From: Roseateles toxinivorans
Lineage (GTDB): Bacteria; Pseudomonadota; Gammaproteobacteria; Burkholderiales; Burkholderiaceae_C
NCBI GenBank assembly: GCA_945898095.1
Contig: CAMDHE010000006.1
Coordinates: 20,673 to 84,672 of the forward strand
Direction: 5' to 3'
Length of the DNA stretch: 64,000 nt
The position numbers and the translations under genes are program-made. This document shows positions 16,680 through 24,751 of this stretch, piece by piece. Numbering within the stretch: position 1 is the stretch's first letter; every line of letters starts with the position of its first letter. Under the pieces are notes generated by a model. The model ran no database searches. It saw only the letters and a program-made list of their open reading frames with translations, and was not told where the DNA came from.

Positions 16680-16710
16680 CCGTCACGCGGTTTTCATCTT
16701 TGCCTGTCAT
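16680..16710 (+). promoter_or_regulatory. candidate Pho box array upstream of lplT
   Basis: CCGTCAC-GCGG-TTTTCAT-CTTTGC-CTGTCAT: xTCA cores at 16682, 16693 and 16706 (spacing 11 then 13). The same 11/13 arrangement occurs at 19306-19336. It sits 28 bases before the chosen lplT start. Confidence 0.6.
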
Positions 16711-16738
16711 GCTGGCGTCTTTCGCAAGGTCAGCCGCC

Positions 16739-17995
16739 ATGCCACCTGGTTTTCAGCGCTTGATTGCGGCGCAATTCTTTTCAGCCTTGGCCGACAACGC
16801 GCTGTTGATCGTCACCATCGCTCTATTGCAGGAGCAGGGCTTGCCGGGTTGGTGGGCGCCGCTGCTGAAGTTCTCATTCACCCTGTCCTATGTCCTGCTG
16901 GCGCCTTTCGTCGGTCCGCTGGCCGATGCATTCCCCAAGGCAAAGCTGATGGCGTGGATGAATGCAGTCAAGGTGCTGGGCCTGCTGGCCTTGCTGCTCG
17001 GTGCCCATCCGATGTTGGCCTTCGGCGTGATCGGATTTGGCGCCGCAGCCTATGCGCCGGCCAAATACGGCTTGATCACCGAGTTGGTGGGTCCGCAGCG
17101 CCTGGTGCTGGCCAATGGCTGGCTGGAGGTGTCGGTGGTCGGCGCAGTCTTGCTTGGCACGATGCTGGGCGGCTTGCTGATCAGTCCTTGGCTGCTCGAC
17201 GCCGCGCTGGTATCGGCAGGCCAGGCTTGGCTGAGTGGCTGGGGCTTGCTCGATGGCTCCAGGCTGGCTCCGGCGATGTTGTCTTTGCTGTTGGTCTATG
17301 CGGCGGCGTCCTGGCTGAATACCGGCGTGCCCGACAGTGGCGCCCGCTATGCCGCTTGTCGGCCGCACCCGCTGGCTTTGCTGCGGGATTTCTGGCGTGC
17401 CAATTTACTCCTCTGGCGCGACAGAGATGGCGGGCTGTCGCTCGCCGTCACGACGCTGTTCTGGGGTCTGGGCGCAACGCTGCAATTTGCCTTGCTGCGC
17501 TGGTCTGCCGAAGTGCTGGATTTGCCTCTGCATCAGGCCAGCTACCTGCAGGCTGCTGTAGCTGTCGGAGTGATTGGCGGGGCCGCCTTGGCAGCCTGGT
17601 GGGTGCCGTTGAGCCGGGCCAAGAATATGCTCGGCTACGGTGTCCTGCTGGGGCTGCTGGTTCCGGCCATTGCCAGCACGACTGAACTCCGGTTTGCCTT
17701 GCCGCTCTTGATGCTGACCGGTGCAGTCGGTGGTTTGCTGGTGGTGCCGCTGAATGCCTTGCTGCAATATCGTGGCTACCAACTGTTGAGCGCCGGTCGC
17801 TCGATTGCCGTTCAGGGCTTCAATGAAAACGCCAGCGTGCTGGGCATGCTCTGCGCCTACGCGATGCTGTCAAGCCTGGGGCTGCCGACTGTCAAGGTGA
17901 TGTGGGGCTTCGGCCTTTGTATCGCCCTTGCGATGGCTGGGCTGATCTGGCGCGAGCGCAGCAATGCAGCAGGCTTGGCTGCCCGGTCGCCCTGA
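16739..17995 (+). CDS. lplT: lysophospholipid transporter LplT (MFS)
   Basis: 418 residues with about 12 membrane helices. LplT signatures include FFSALADNALLIVTIALL, APFVGPLADAFPK, APAKYGLITELVGP and FNENASVLGMLC. The ATG at 16739 is preferred over upstream in-frame codons because those fall inside the Pho box array; AAGG lies 9 bases before it. LplT flips lysophospholipids across the inner membrane for re-acylation. The usual partner acyltransferase (Aas) is not adjacent. Control by phosphate would fit phospholipid turnover. Confidence 0.88.
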   Translation: MPPGFQRLIAAQFFSALADNALLIVTIALLQEQGLPGWWAPLLKFSFTLSYVLLAPFVGPLADAFPKAKLMAWMNAVKVLGLLALLLGAHPMLAFGVIGFGAAAYAPAKYGLITELVGPQRLVLANGWLEVSVVGAVLLGTMLGGLLISPWLLDAALVSAGQAWLSGWGLLDGSRLAPAMLSLLLVYAAASWLNTGVPDSGARYAACRPHPLALLRDFWRANLLLWRDRDGGLSLAVTTLFWGLGATLQFALLRWSAEVLDLPLHQASYLQAAVAVGVIGGAALAAWWVPLSRAKNMLGYGVLLGLLVPAIASTTELRFALPLLMLTGAVGGLLVVPLNALLQYRGYQLLSAGRSIAVQGFNENASVLGMLCAYAMLSSLGLPTVKVMWGFGLCIALAMAGLIWRERSNAAGLAARSP

Positions 17996-17998
17996 CTT

Positions 17999-19240
17999 TC
18001 AGACTGCGGGCAGCGATCCGGTCGTCACAAAAGATCGACTCGGTACTGCGGCACGCTGGATCACCTGATCGAGCACGCCTTCAAAGCGAGCGGTAACGCT
18101 GGCCCAGTCCAGCGCAGACGCTGTCAAGCAAGCGGCAGTCCCCATCTTCCGCCGTCCTGCAGCATCGGCAGCCATGGCTACGGCAGCGTTGACGAAGGCG
18201 GCGCTGTCGCCCATCGCCACCAGCCTGCCGTTCTCACCTGATCGGATCAACTGGGCCGCAGCTGCGTAATCGAAGGCCAACAAGGCCAGACCACTGGCCA
18301 TCGCTTCGGTCGTGACGTTGCCGAAGGTTTCGGTCAGGCTGGGGAAGAGGAAAAGATCGGCCGAGGCATAGTGGGCGCCCAACTCGTCACCGCTGCGCTG
18401 CCCGGCAAATATCACCGCCGGGTACCTGGCCTGCATTGCGGCCTGCTCGGGGCCCGAGCCGACCATGACCAGTTTTGCGCGTGGCTGCGTTTTCGAGATC
18501 GCTTCAAAGGCCGCCATCAGCACCGCCAGATTTTTCTCGGGTGCGATTCTTCCCACGTGAATGATGCACAAGTCGTCAGCTGCCAGTCCCCATTGTTCGC
18601 GCAAGACCTGGCTGCGCTGAAGCGGCGTGAATTGCTGGACGTCGACACCGCGCGACACCACGCTGAGCTGTTTGAAGCCGCTGGCCTCAAGCTCACATTG
18701 CAAGGCGGCAGTCGGCACCATCGTGCTGTGCGTGCGGTTATGGAACTTGCGCAGGTAAGCCATGATTGGCTTGTAGAGCCAGCCGATGCCGTAATGACGG
18801 CTGTAGGCATGGAAGTTGGTGCGAAAGTCGGAACTGACAGGCAGTTTCAAATGGATTGCCGCTTGCAGCGCCGACCAGCCGAGTGCGCCTTCGGTTGCGA
18901 TATGCACGATGTCCGGGCGACGCAATGACCAGAGCTGGACCAAGGCACGTTTGGACGGCACACCCATGCGAAGGTTCGGGTAGCGCGGAATTGGCAGGCC
19001 GCGCATCAGCACCTCATGGAAGCGCACTGTCTGGCCTGCAGCATCGCTTGCCGCCTGTCTGGGTCGGATCAATTGCACGTCGTGGTTGCGTCGATGCAGA
19101 CCCTCGACGATGCGCGCCACCGTCATCGCCACCCCGTTGACTTCGGGCGGATAAGTCTCGGTGACAAAGGCGATCCGCAAGGAGCGCTGCGCGGCCACAT
19201 AGTTATTTACAACGATGTCATCTGGCAGGCTTGTATTCAT
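17999..19240 (-). CDS. family-4 glycosyltransferase, candidate diacylglycerol glycosyltransferase
   Basis: 413 residues. The ATG at 19240 has AGGAT upstream; a longer frame would run through the Pho box. It is a GT-B fold enzyme with an N-terminal acceptor domain (TETYPPEVNGVAMTV, SSDFRTNFHAYSRHYG) and a C-terminal nucleotide-sugar domain (HVGRIAPEKNLAVLM, FPSLTETFGNVTTEAMASG, the E-x7-E block). Its relatives include mannosyltransferases and SqdX/Agt-type lipid glycosyltransferases. An almost consensus Pho box and a PlcP-like enzyme nearby suggest it glycosylates diacylglycerol to phosphorus-free lipid. The sugar donor cannot be read from sequence. Confidence 0.8.
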   Translation of the reverse strand: MNTSLPDDIVVNNYVAAQRSLRIAFVTETYPPEVNGVAMTVARIVEGLHRRNHDVQLIRPRQAASDAAGQTVRFHEVLMRGLPIPRYPNLRMGVPSKRALVQLWSLRRPDIVHIATEGALGWSALQAAIHLKLPVSSDFRTNFHAYSRHYGIGWLYKPIMAYLRKFHNRTHSTMVPTAALQCELEASGFKQLSVVSRGVDVQQFTPLQRSQVLREQWGLAADDLCIIHVGRIAPEKNLAVLMAAFEAISKTQPRAKLVMVGSGPEQAAMQARYPAVIFAGQRSGDELGAHYASADLFLFPSLTETFGNVTTEAMASGLALLAFDYAAAAQLIRSGENGRLVAMGDSAAFVNAAVAMAADAAGRRKMGTAACLTASALDWASVTARFEGVLDQVIQRAAVPSRSFVTTGSLPAV

Positions 19241-19262
19241 GGGGCGATCCTGCCAGCCGGAT

Positions 19263-19280
19263 ATAACAGTTCGATGACAG
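19263..19280 (-). promoter_or_regulatory. strong Pho box upstream of glycosyltransferase
   Basis: On the minus strand CTGTCATCGAACTGTTAT: first half-site perfect, second CTGTTAT one base off, 4-base spacer. It is the best match in the window and ends 22 bases before the glycosyltransferase ATG. Confidence 0.75.
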
Positions 19281-19305
19281 CCGCAAAAAATCCATTTGCT
19301 CGCCA

Positions 19306-19347
19306 CCGTCACGCAATTTTCACGCAAGCCAGTCACCATCCGGTCAC
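19306..19347 (+). promoter_or_regulatory. tandem Pho box array upstream of Mpo1-like gene
   Basis: Four half-sites CCGTCAC, TTTTCAC, CAGTCAC and CGGTCAC, with xTCA cores at 19308, 19319, 19332 and 19343 (spacing 11, 13, 11). It points toward the GTG at 19398, 50 bases away, back to back with the glycosyltransferase box. Confidence 0.6.
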
Positions 19348-19397
19348 GCAAGCCCCGACCGGCCTGCGGCCCACCACTTCTTGGAAGCGACACAGCC

Positions 19398-20018
19398 GTG
19401 AAAAATCTCCTGCAAACCTTGGCCATCCAGCGTTGGGACGACCACCGCTACTACCACCACAGCCGCATCAACCAGAGCCTGCATTTGCTCAGCGCAATTG
19501 CTTTTTTGGTGTCCTACGGACTTTTGTTCGTCGACCCGGCACAGGCCGCTTTGCTGGCCTGGTGTGTCTCGATGACGAGCCGTCAGGCCGGGCATTTCTT
19601 CTTCGAGCCGCGCGGCTATGACCATGTCAACCAAGCCACCGACGAGCACAAGGAAGACATCAAGATCGGCTACAACATCCAGCGCAAGATCGTGCTGCTC
19701 GCCATCTGGGTGTTGATCCCGCTGCTGCTGTGGCTGCAACCGTCGGTGTTCGGTCTGATCACGCCGGCGACTGACTTGCATGGGCTGATCCATGACGTCG
19801 GCATCGCCTGGCTGTCACTGGGAGTCGGCGGTCTGCTGTTTCGTGTGGCTCAACTGTGGATCCAGCAGGATTTGATGACCGGTGCGGCCTGGATGTTCAA
19901 GATCCTGACCGACCCCTTCCACGACATCATGCTGTATTACAAGTCGCCCTTGTATCTGCTGCGCGGCGAACTGATCGACCCGATGACGCATGTCGCCGCG
20001 CATCCTTCACAGGTCTGA
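19398..20018 (+). CDS. Mpo1-like (DUF962-like) integral membrane protein
   Basis: 206 residues from a GTG; the upstream extension would cross the Pho box array. Four or so membrane helices. A cytoplasmic segment is rich in His and acidic residues: YYHHSRINQSLH near residue 20 and GHFFFEPRGYDHVNQ near residue 73. The GHxxFE pattern recalls DUF962/Mpo1 proteins, iron-dependent dioxygenases acting on 2-hydroxy fatty acids in yeast. The assignment is by motif only. Being divergent from a Pho-controlled glycosyltransferase suggests a lipid-related function. Confidence 0.6.
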   Translation: MKNLLQTLAIQRWDDHRYYHHSRINQSLHLLSAIAFLVSYGLLFVDPAQAALLAWCVSMTSRQAGHFFFEPRGYDHVNQATDEHKEDIKIGYNIQRKIVLLAIWVLIPLLLWLQPSVFGLITPATDLHGLIHDVGIAWLSLGVGGLLFRVAQLWIQQDLMTGAAWMFKILTDPFHDIMLYYKSPLYLLRGELIDPMTHVAAHPSQV

Positions 20019-20025
20019 TCAGCAT

Positions 20026-21681
20026 TCAAGCCGGGAACTTCTGGCGCAGCATCTCGAGCAGGATGCTGCGCTTGATGGCCTTGTTGCTCAGCGCGGGATC
20101 GCTTGTCCACCAGCCCTCGGCCTGCATGACTTTGGCTGCCTGAACAAAGCGCTCCAGAACCGCGGTGAAGTCGGCATCACTGTAGTTCAGGCTGAAGATC
20201 AATCGGCCGGTGCCGATCCAACTCAGCGCCAGTCCCTGCTCGCGCAGATAGAACTGCAGCATCCAGTTGTAGCGCGAAGGGGTGGTGTAAAAAACGCTCC
20301 AGATCGATTGCATATTGGCCACTTGAATCGGCAGACCGGCGGCTTGCATCGTCTGGTTGAAGCGCGCGGCACGGGCGTTCCAGCGCTCGTCGACGCCTTC
20401 ATAGATCGCCTTGACTTCAGCGCTTTCGAGACGATCAAGAAAGGCTTTCATCGCCCCCATCACATAGGGATGCGCATTGAATGTGCCGCGGGCAAAGCAG
20501 ATGTCGGCCGGGCTTTCGTCGCGAAAACGTTTCATCAACTCGCGCCGGCCGCAGACCACACCGACGGGCAGCCCGCCACCCAGGGTCTTGCCGTAAGTGA
20601 CCATGTCAGCGCGGACGCCGAAATACTCCTGGGCGCCGCCAGCGGCCAGCCTGAAACCGAGAAACACCTCATCAAAAATCAATACGATGCCGCGTTCAGT
20701 GCAGACCGCGCGCAGCTTTTTCAACCAGGCGGTGTAAGCGATGCGGTCAAAAGCGGCCCTGCGGCTACTGTCAAGCAAGGCCGTGTCGCCCGGCGCACCT
20801 GCATTCGGATGCATCGCTTGCAGCGGGTTGATCAGCACGCAGGCAATGTCCTTGCGGGTGCGCAGCAAATGCAGGCTGCGATCGTCCATGTCCTTCAAGG
20901 TATGGGTTTCACGCGGTGGCAAGGGGTTGCCGATGCCGGGCTGCACGTCTTCCCACCAGCCGTGATAAGCGCCGCAAAAGCGCACCAGATGGCTGCGCCG
21001 GGTGTGATAGCGCGCCAGCCGCACTGCCTGCATCACCGCTTCGGTGCCCGACATGTGAAACGACACCTCGTCAAGCCCCGAAATTTCCTGCAAGCGTTCG
21101 ACGTTCTCGACTACGCAGGGATGATAGGCGCCGAGAACCGGGCCGAGTTGGTGGGTCAGGGCAATGCCCTCGTCGACGCATTCGCGGTAGAAGTCGTAAC
21201 CGAACACATTGACGCCATAGGAGCCGGTCAGGTCGTAGAAATGATTGCCGTCCAGATCCTCGAAGGTCACGCCCGACGAGGACTGCAGGAAGGCGCCGAC
21301 TTTCAGGTGCTCGCGCAGGTAAGGGCTGTACTGGAAGGGCACGCGGTAGCTGCCGGTGAACTGCAGATCGGAGATTGCCACCCTTGCGCGTGCCGTCATT
21401 GCAATGCTCTTGGCGAAGCGTTCGGCAAACAGCGCAGACAGGCGCTCGAAGCCGGCGCGGCGCTGCGCCACGGCCTCGGCCGGCGCGCCATCCGAGTTGA
21501 AGAATTTCGCCTCATCGTAGGCATAGCCGGGAATCAGTCGCGCCAGCCGCTTGGCCATGCGCGAATGTCCGGCCAGCGAGCGGTGTTTGGCGCGCGACAG
21601 ATCGAGCCGCTGTTTGGCTCGGGGCAGGATCAAGGCCAGGGCGGCGATCGCCACGGCGGTAAGTGCAAATGTCTGTTCCAT
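20026..21681 (-). CDS. class III PLP aminotransferase (glutamate-1-semialdehyde mutase-like), lipid-associated
   Basis: 551 residues, about 110 longer than typical family members. The extra N-terminus begins with a hydrophobic helix (TFALTAVAIAALALILP), so it may be membrane-anchored. The PLP core has SGTEAVMQAVRLAR, FCGAYHGWWED, LIFDEVFLGFRLA and the Schiff-base lysine in TYGKTLGGGLPVG. It is not an ordinary HemL because of the extension and the different C-terminus. It sits back to back with phosphatidylserine decarboxylase, so an amino-lipid headgroup role is possible but unproven. Confidence 0.75.
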   Translation of the reverse strand: MEQTFALTAVAIAALALILPRAKQRLDLSRAKHRSLAGHSRMAKRLARLIPGYAYDEAKFFNSDGAPAEAVAQRRAGFERLSALFAERFAKSIAMTARARVAISDLQFTGSYRVPFQYSPYLREHLKVGAFLQSSSGVTFEDLDGNHFYDLTGSYGVNVFGYDFYRECVDEGIALTHQLGPVLGAYHPCVVENVERLQEISGLDEVSFHMSGTEAVMQAVRLARYHTRRSHLVRFCGAYHGWWEDVQPGIGNPLPPRETHTLKDMDDRSLHLLRTRKDIACVLINPLQAMHPNAGAPGDTALLDSSRRAAFDRIAYTAWLKKLRAVCTERGIVLIFDEVFLGFRLAAGGAQEYFGVRADMVTYGKTLGGGLPVGVVCGRRELMKRFRDESPADICFARGTFNAHPYVMGAMKAFLDRLESAEVKAIYEGVDERWNARAARFNQTMQAAGLPIQVANMQSIWSVFYTTPSRYNWMLQFYLREQGLALSWIGTGRLIFSLNYSDADFTAVLERFVQAAKVMQAEGWWTSDPALSNKAIKRSILLEMLRQKFPA

Positions 21682-21721
21682 GTGTGGGCCTATCAGGCTG
21701 TTTTTTCCCAGATCCCAATAT

Positions 21722-21752
21722 TTAACAGGGCTGCTTGACAGCTTCGTGAAAA
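21722..21752 (-). promoter_or_regulatory. possible Pho box upstream of aminotransferase
   Basis: On the minus strand TTTTCAC-GAAG-CTGTCAA-GCAGCC-CTGTTAA, spacing 11 then 13, like the lplT array. It ends 40 bases from the aminotransferase start. The far end overlaps the start codon of the divergent psd gene. Confidence 0.4.
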
Positions 21753-22609
21753 TGCAAATATTTCGTCGATTTTTTCAGCAAGAGGATTTGAACTTCCTGC
21801 TTACCAACCGCATCCCGCGAGCGGCGTTGACGCGCTTCGTCGGTTGGTTCAGCCAGATCCGCCATCCGCTGCTGTGCCGCGTCTCGATTGCCGCCTGGCA
21901 GTTGTTCACCGACCTTGATCTGTCAGACGCACGCAAGCAAAAGTTCGATTCGCTGCACGATTGCTTCACCCGCGAATTGAAACCCGGCGCGCGCCTGGTC
22001 GACATGAATCCGGGCCTGCTGACCAGTCCCAGCGACGCCATCGTCGGGGCCTGCGGGCGGGTTGAAGGCCAGCAGGTCTTCCAGGCCAAAGGCTTTCCGT
22101 ATTCAATCCAGGATCTATTCGGATCGACGCAAGATACCAGCGCCTTTCAGGACGGCGTGTTCGTCACTTTGCGCCTGACCTCGGCGATGTACCACCGCTT
22201 CCATGCGCCGCATGACTGTGTGGTCGAGCATGTGACCCATATCATCGGCGACTGCTGGAACGTCAACCCGATCGCCTTGGCAAGGGTCGAGCGCTTGTTC
22301 TGTCGCAATGAGCGCGCGGTGCTGCGCACCAGGCTGGACAGCGGTCAACAGATTGCACTGGTGCCGGTCGCAGCCATCCTGGTAGCCAGCTTGCGTCTGC
22401 ATTTCCTCGACCTGCTGCTGCACCGCCGTTACCGCGGCGCCAATGAAATTCCCTGCCAGGCCAGATTCACCAAGGGCGAAGAGATGGGCTGGTTCCAGCA
22501 TGGTTCGACCATCCTGGTGTTTGCGCCGAAAGGGTTTGAGCTGTGTGCCGGTATCAGCGAAGGCACCCGCATCAAGATGGGGCAGGCTTTGCTGGCCTTG
22601 CCCCGCTGA
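21752..22609 (+). CDS. psd: phosphatidylserine decarboxylase proenzyme
   Basis: 285 residues. It makes phosphatidylethanolamine by decarboxylating phosphatidylserine; the chain self-cleaves to give a pyruvoyl group. The cleavage motif is present as HGST (S252) instead of the common LGST, followed by ILVFAPKG. Family blocks include PSDAIVGACGRVEG and SAMYHRFHAPHDCVVEHV (His for autoproteolysis). Start is ATG 21752; a GTG at 21746 is in frame. No strong ribosome binding site is seen. Ends 4 bases from the convergent OlsB-like gene. Confidence 0.88.
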   Translation: MQIFRRFFQQEDLNFLLTNRIPRAALTRFVGWFSQIRHPLLCRVSIAAWQLFTDLDLSDARKQKFDSLHDCFTRELKPGARLVDMNPGLLTSPSDAIVGACGRVEGQQVFQAKGFPYSIQDLFGSTQDTSAFQDGVFVTLRLTSAMYHRFHAPHDCVVEHVTHIIGDCWNVNPIALARVERLFCRNERAVLRTRLDSGQQIALVPVAAILVASLRLHFLDLLLHRRYRGANEIPCQARFTKGEEMGWFQHGSTILVFAPKGFELCAGISEGTRIKMGQALLALPR

Positions 22610-22613
22610 ACGC

Positions 22614-23459
22614 TCAGGCGCTGAATTGGCGGCGGTAGCGCGCCGGCAAGTCGGCGATCCGCATGATCATTGGCAGGTCTGCGGTGTTGAAGTCAGGATC
22701 CCAGGCCGGCGCGCCGAGCACGCGGGCGCCGCAGCGCAGATAGCCTCGGATCAGCGGCGGCGGCTCGACGTCGAGGTCATGGCGCAACTCGTTCACCGGC
22801 AAGGGCAGGCGCGGGCGTACTTGCCACTCGGCGCTGGCCAGATGGGTCTGCTCGAGCTTTTTCCACAAGCTGGCCGCGTAATGCCCGCCGTCGCGCATGC
22901 TGACGCTGGCGCAGCCGATCATCGTGTCGAGCCGGTTGCGCACCATGAACTCGGCCAAGGCCGCCCAGAGCGTGAGGATGGCGCCGCCTGAGCGGTAGTC
23001 CGGGTGTACGCAGGATCGGCCCAGCTCGACCATGCTGGCGCGCAGTCCGTGCAGGTTGCCGAGGTCGAACTCGGTCTCGCTGTAAAGCCCGCCGGCGCGA
23101 ACGGCAGCCTCTGGCGTCAGCACCCGATAAGTGCCGATGACCTTGCCGAGTCGTCCATCGGCTTTGACCTTGCGAACCAGCAAATGCTCGCAGTAGTCAT
23201 CGAAGACATCGATGTCATGGCCTTTCGGTGAGCCCGCAGGGACGCTCAAGCATGCACCCATCTCTTCGGCAAAAACCAGATAGCGCAGTTTTTGCGCCGC
23301 ACGCACTTCGTCTTCGTTGCTGGCCCAACTGACGTCAAGGCGAGGCCTTGCTTCGGCTTCAACCTCAAAGCCTGATCGTGGTGCAGGCGCTTTGCCGTTC
23401 TGGCTCGGCCGCAAATCAGCGAAAGGCATCGTGGGTATTGGCAAGTCGCGCATGGCCAT
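22614..23459 (-). CDS. olsB: OlsB-like GNAT acyltransferase (ornithine lipid synthesis candidate)
   Basis: 281 residues from ATG 23459 (MAMRDLP); a longer frame would cover the Pho box array. It belongs to the acetyltransferase-5 family: AQKLRYLVFAEEMGA, VIGTYRVLTPEAA, ELGRSCVHPDYRSGGAI and IGCASVSMRDGGHYAA match OlsB-type enzymes that acylate ornithine from acyl-ACP. The product, lyso-ornithine lipid, is phosphorus-free and is made under phosphate limitation in many proteobacteria. OlsA, which completes the lipid, is not in the window. Related GNATs with other substrates exist. Confidence 0.75.
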   Translation of the reverse strand: MAMRDLPIPTMPFADLRPSQNGKAPAPRSGFEVEAEARPRLDVSWASNEDEVRAAQKLRYLVFAEEMGACLSVPAGSPKGHDIDVFDDYCEHLLVRKVKADGRLGKVIGTYRVLTPEAAVRAGGLYSETEFDLGNLHGLRASMVELGRSCVHPDYRSGGAILTLWAALAEFMVRNRLDTMIGCASVSMRDGGHYAASLWKKLEQTHLASAEWQVRPRLPLPVNELRHDLDVEPPPLIRGYLRCGARVLGAPAWDPDFNTADLPMIMRIADLPARYRRQFSA

Positions 23460-23498
23460 CCAGGTCGTTGTTGATTGCCGCCATGCTCGTTGTTGACG

Positions 23499-23538
23499 AT
23501 GACGCTGCCGTGACGATGGAGTGACGAAATGATGACAT
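23499..23538 (-). promoter_or_regulatory. four-unit Pho box array upstream of olsB
   Basis: GTCA cores on the minus strand recur exactly every 11 bases (TGAC on plus at 23500, 23511, 23522, 23533): ATGTCAT, TCGTCAC, TCGTCAC, GCGTCAT. It ends 39 bases before the OlsB-like start. The rest of the 23460-23759 gap shows no other element. Confidence 0.7.
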
Positions 23539-23759
23539 TGCGAGGGCTGCGGAGCATTCACGCTGCGGTAGCCGGGCCATCAAGCCACGTCGACTCTCTC
23601 CACCTTGGCAGAAAGCTTCTGCCCGCAGCTCATCAGCTCGGCCGGAAATATTTGATCCAGGGCGACAGAATTTGTCACAGCCTTGAAATGCGCTGCGCTC
23701 AACATCCGCCATGCCTCGGCTGTTCGGGGCCCTTCATGCAAACCCCTCAGGAGCCTTCG

Positions 23760-24014
23760 ATGACAACCGATCAGTATCAGGAAGTTCACTACACCGCCGC
23801 CACCCTGCATCGCGAGGCCGCACATCATTTCGAGCAGGCGGCAAGGCACCACATCGAAGCTGCCAACGCCGACGATGGCGATGATGTGACGATGACCTCG
23901 GCCCATGCCTACCTGGCCTACGGCCACCAGTTGCAGGCAGTTCATTGCGCCGAACTGGCCGCTCAAGCCGATGGCTCGATGGACGAAGAATTGCCTGAGC
24001 CGATCGAGGGCTGA
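23760..24014 (+). CDS. conserved hypothetical protein, 84 residues
   Basis: ATG preceded by CAGGAG seven bases upstream. A soluble, His- and Ala-rich helical protein (AATLHREAAHHFEQAARHH, HAYLAYGHQLQAVHCAELA) with an acidic C-terminus. It resembles small uncharacterised proteins common in Burkholderiales; the clustered histidines may bind metal, which is only a guess from composition. It has no operon partner on its strand. Confidence 0.65.
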   Translation: MTTDQYQEVHYTAATLHREAAHHFEQAARHHIEAANADDGDDVTMTSAHAYLAYGHQLQAVHCAELAAQADGSMDEELPEPIEG

Positions 24015-24081
24015 TTCAGCCAATGACCAGCTGGCCGCCTGGTCGGCCGGCTTTTCCCGAGTTTGCTTGTCTGGCCTCTTG

Positions 24082-24729
24082 TCAGGCCGGGAGCAGGTTT
24101 GCCGCCAGATGCAGACCGCTGCCGAGCATCACCAGCAGATGCCAGGCCAGATGCGCGAAACGCAGCTTCGAGCTGAGCAAAAAGATCACTGCACCCACCG
24201 TGTATGCGGCACCACCTGCCAGCAGCAGGTTCAGCGCTGGAGCGGAAATCTGCGCGATCCAGGGCATTGCCGAAAGCAGCACCAACCAGCCGATGACGAC
24301 ATAAAGACCGGTGGACAACAGCGGCTGCGTGACCCAGCCCATGCAGGTGATCAGCACACCGAGGCAAGCCAGCGCCCAGACCAGCCCGAGCATGATCAAG
24401 GCCTGCGAACCCTGCAGCGCCGGGGCTGCGAAAGCCGAGTAGCTGCCGGCAATGAACAGATAAATGGCGGCACGATCGAGGCGCTCGAAAAGCGCCTTGG
24501 CACGGCCCTCAGGCAAGCCATGAAACAAGGCCGACGAAGCGAACATCAGCATCATCGTCAAGGCGAAAGCGCTCAGCGCCGCTTGCTGCCAAAGGTCAGC
24601 ACCAGGCTTGAGTTGCAGCAAGGCGGGCAAGGCTGCCGCAGCCACGAGGAAGCCGGTGCCATGGCTGATGCTGTTGGCAATTTCCTCCGTGGCAGTTTGC
24701 TGACGCGCTGGCGAAGCTGGAATTTGCAT
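24082..24729 (-). CDS. hemolysin III / PAQR-family membrane protein
   Basis: 215 residues with seven predicted membrane helices. Family blocks: EEIANSISHGTGF, SSALFHGLPEGRAKALFERLDR and AHLAWHLLVMLGSGLHL. The three histidines (ISHG, LFHG, and the AHLAWH pair) are the metal site of the PAQR/CREST superfamily, which contains ceramidase- and lipid hydrolase-like enzymes. A Pho box lies 22 bases upstream, the same distance as for the glycosyltransferase. It may therefore act on membrane lipids in phosphate starvation; the hemolysin name is historical. Confidence 0.82.
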   Translation of the reverse strand: MQIPASPARQQTATEEIANSISHGTGFLVAAAALPALLQLKPGADLWQQAALSAFALTMMLMFASSALFHGLPEGRAKALFERLDRAAIYLFIAGSYSAFAAPALQGSQALIMLGLVWALACLGVLITCMGWVTQPLLSTGLYVVIGWLVLLSAMPWIAQISAPALNLLLAGGAAYTVGAVIFLLSSKLRFAHLAWHLLVMLGSGLHLAANLLPA

Positions 24730-24751
24730 CGCACCATCTTCGGCTGCTGAT

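Noticed and set aside
19990..21738. Long plus-strand open frame opposite the aminotransferase
   Set aside because: It is the complement of a gene with a complete PLP motif set; its own translation has no recognisable domain and is biased toward His/Gln/Ala as antisense frames are.
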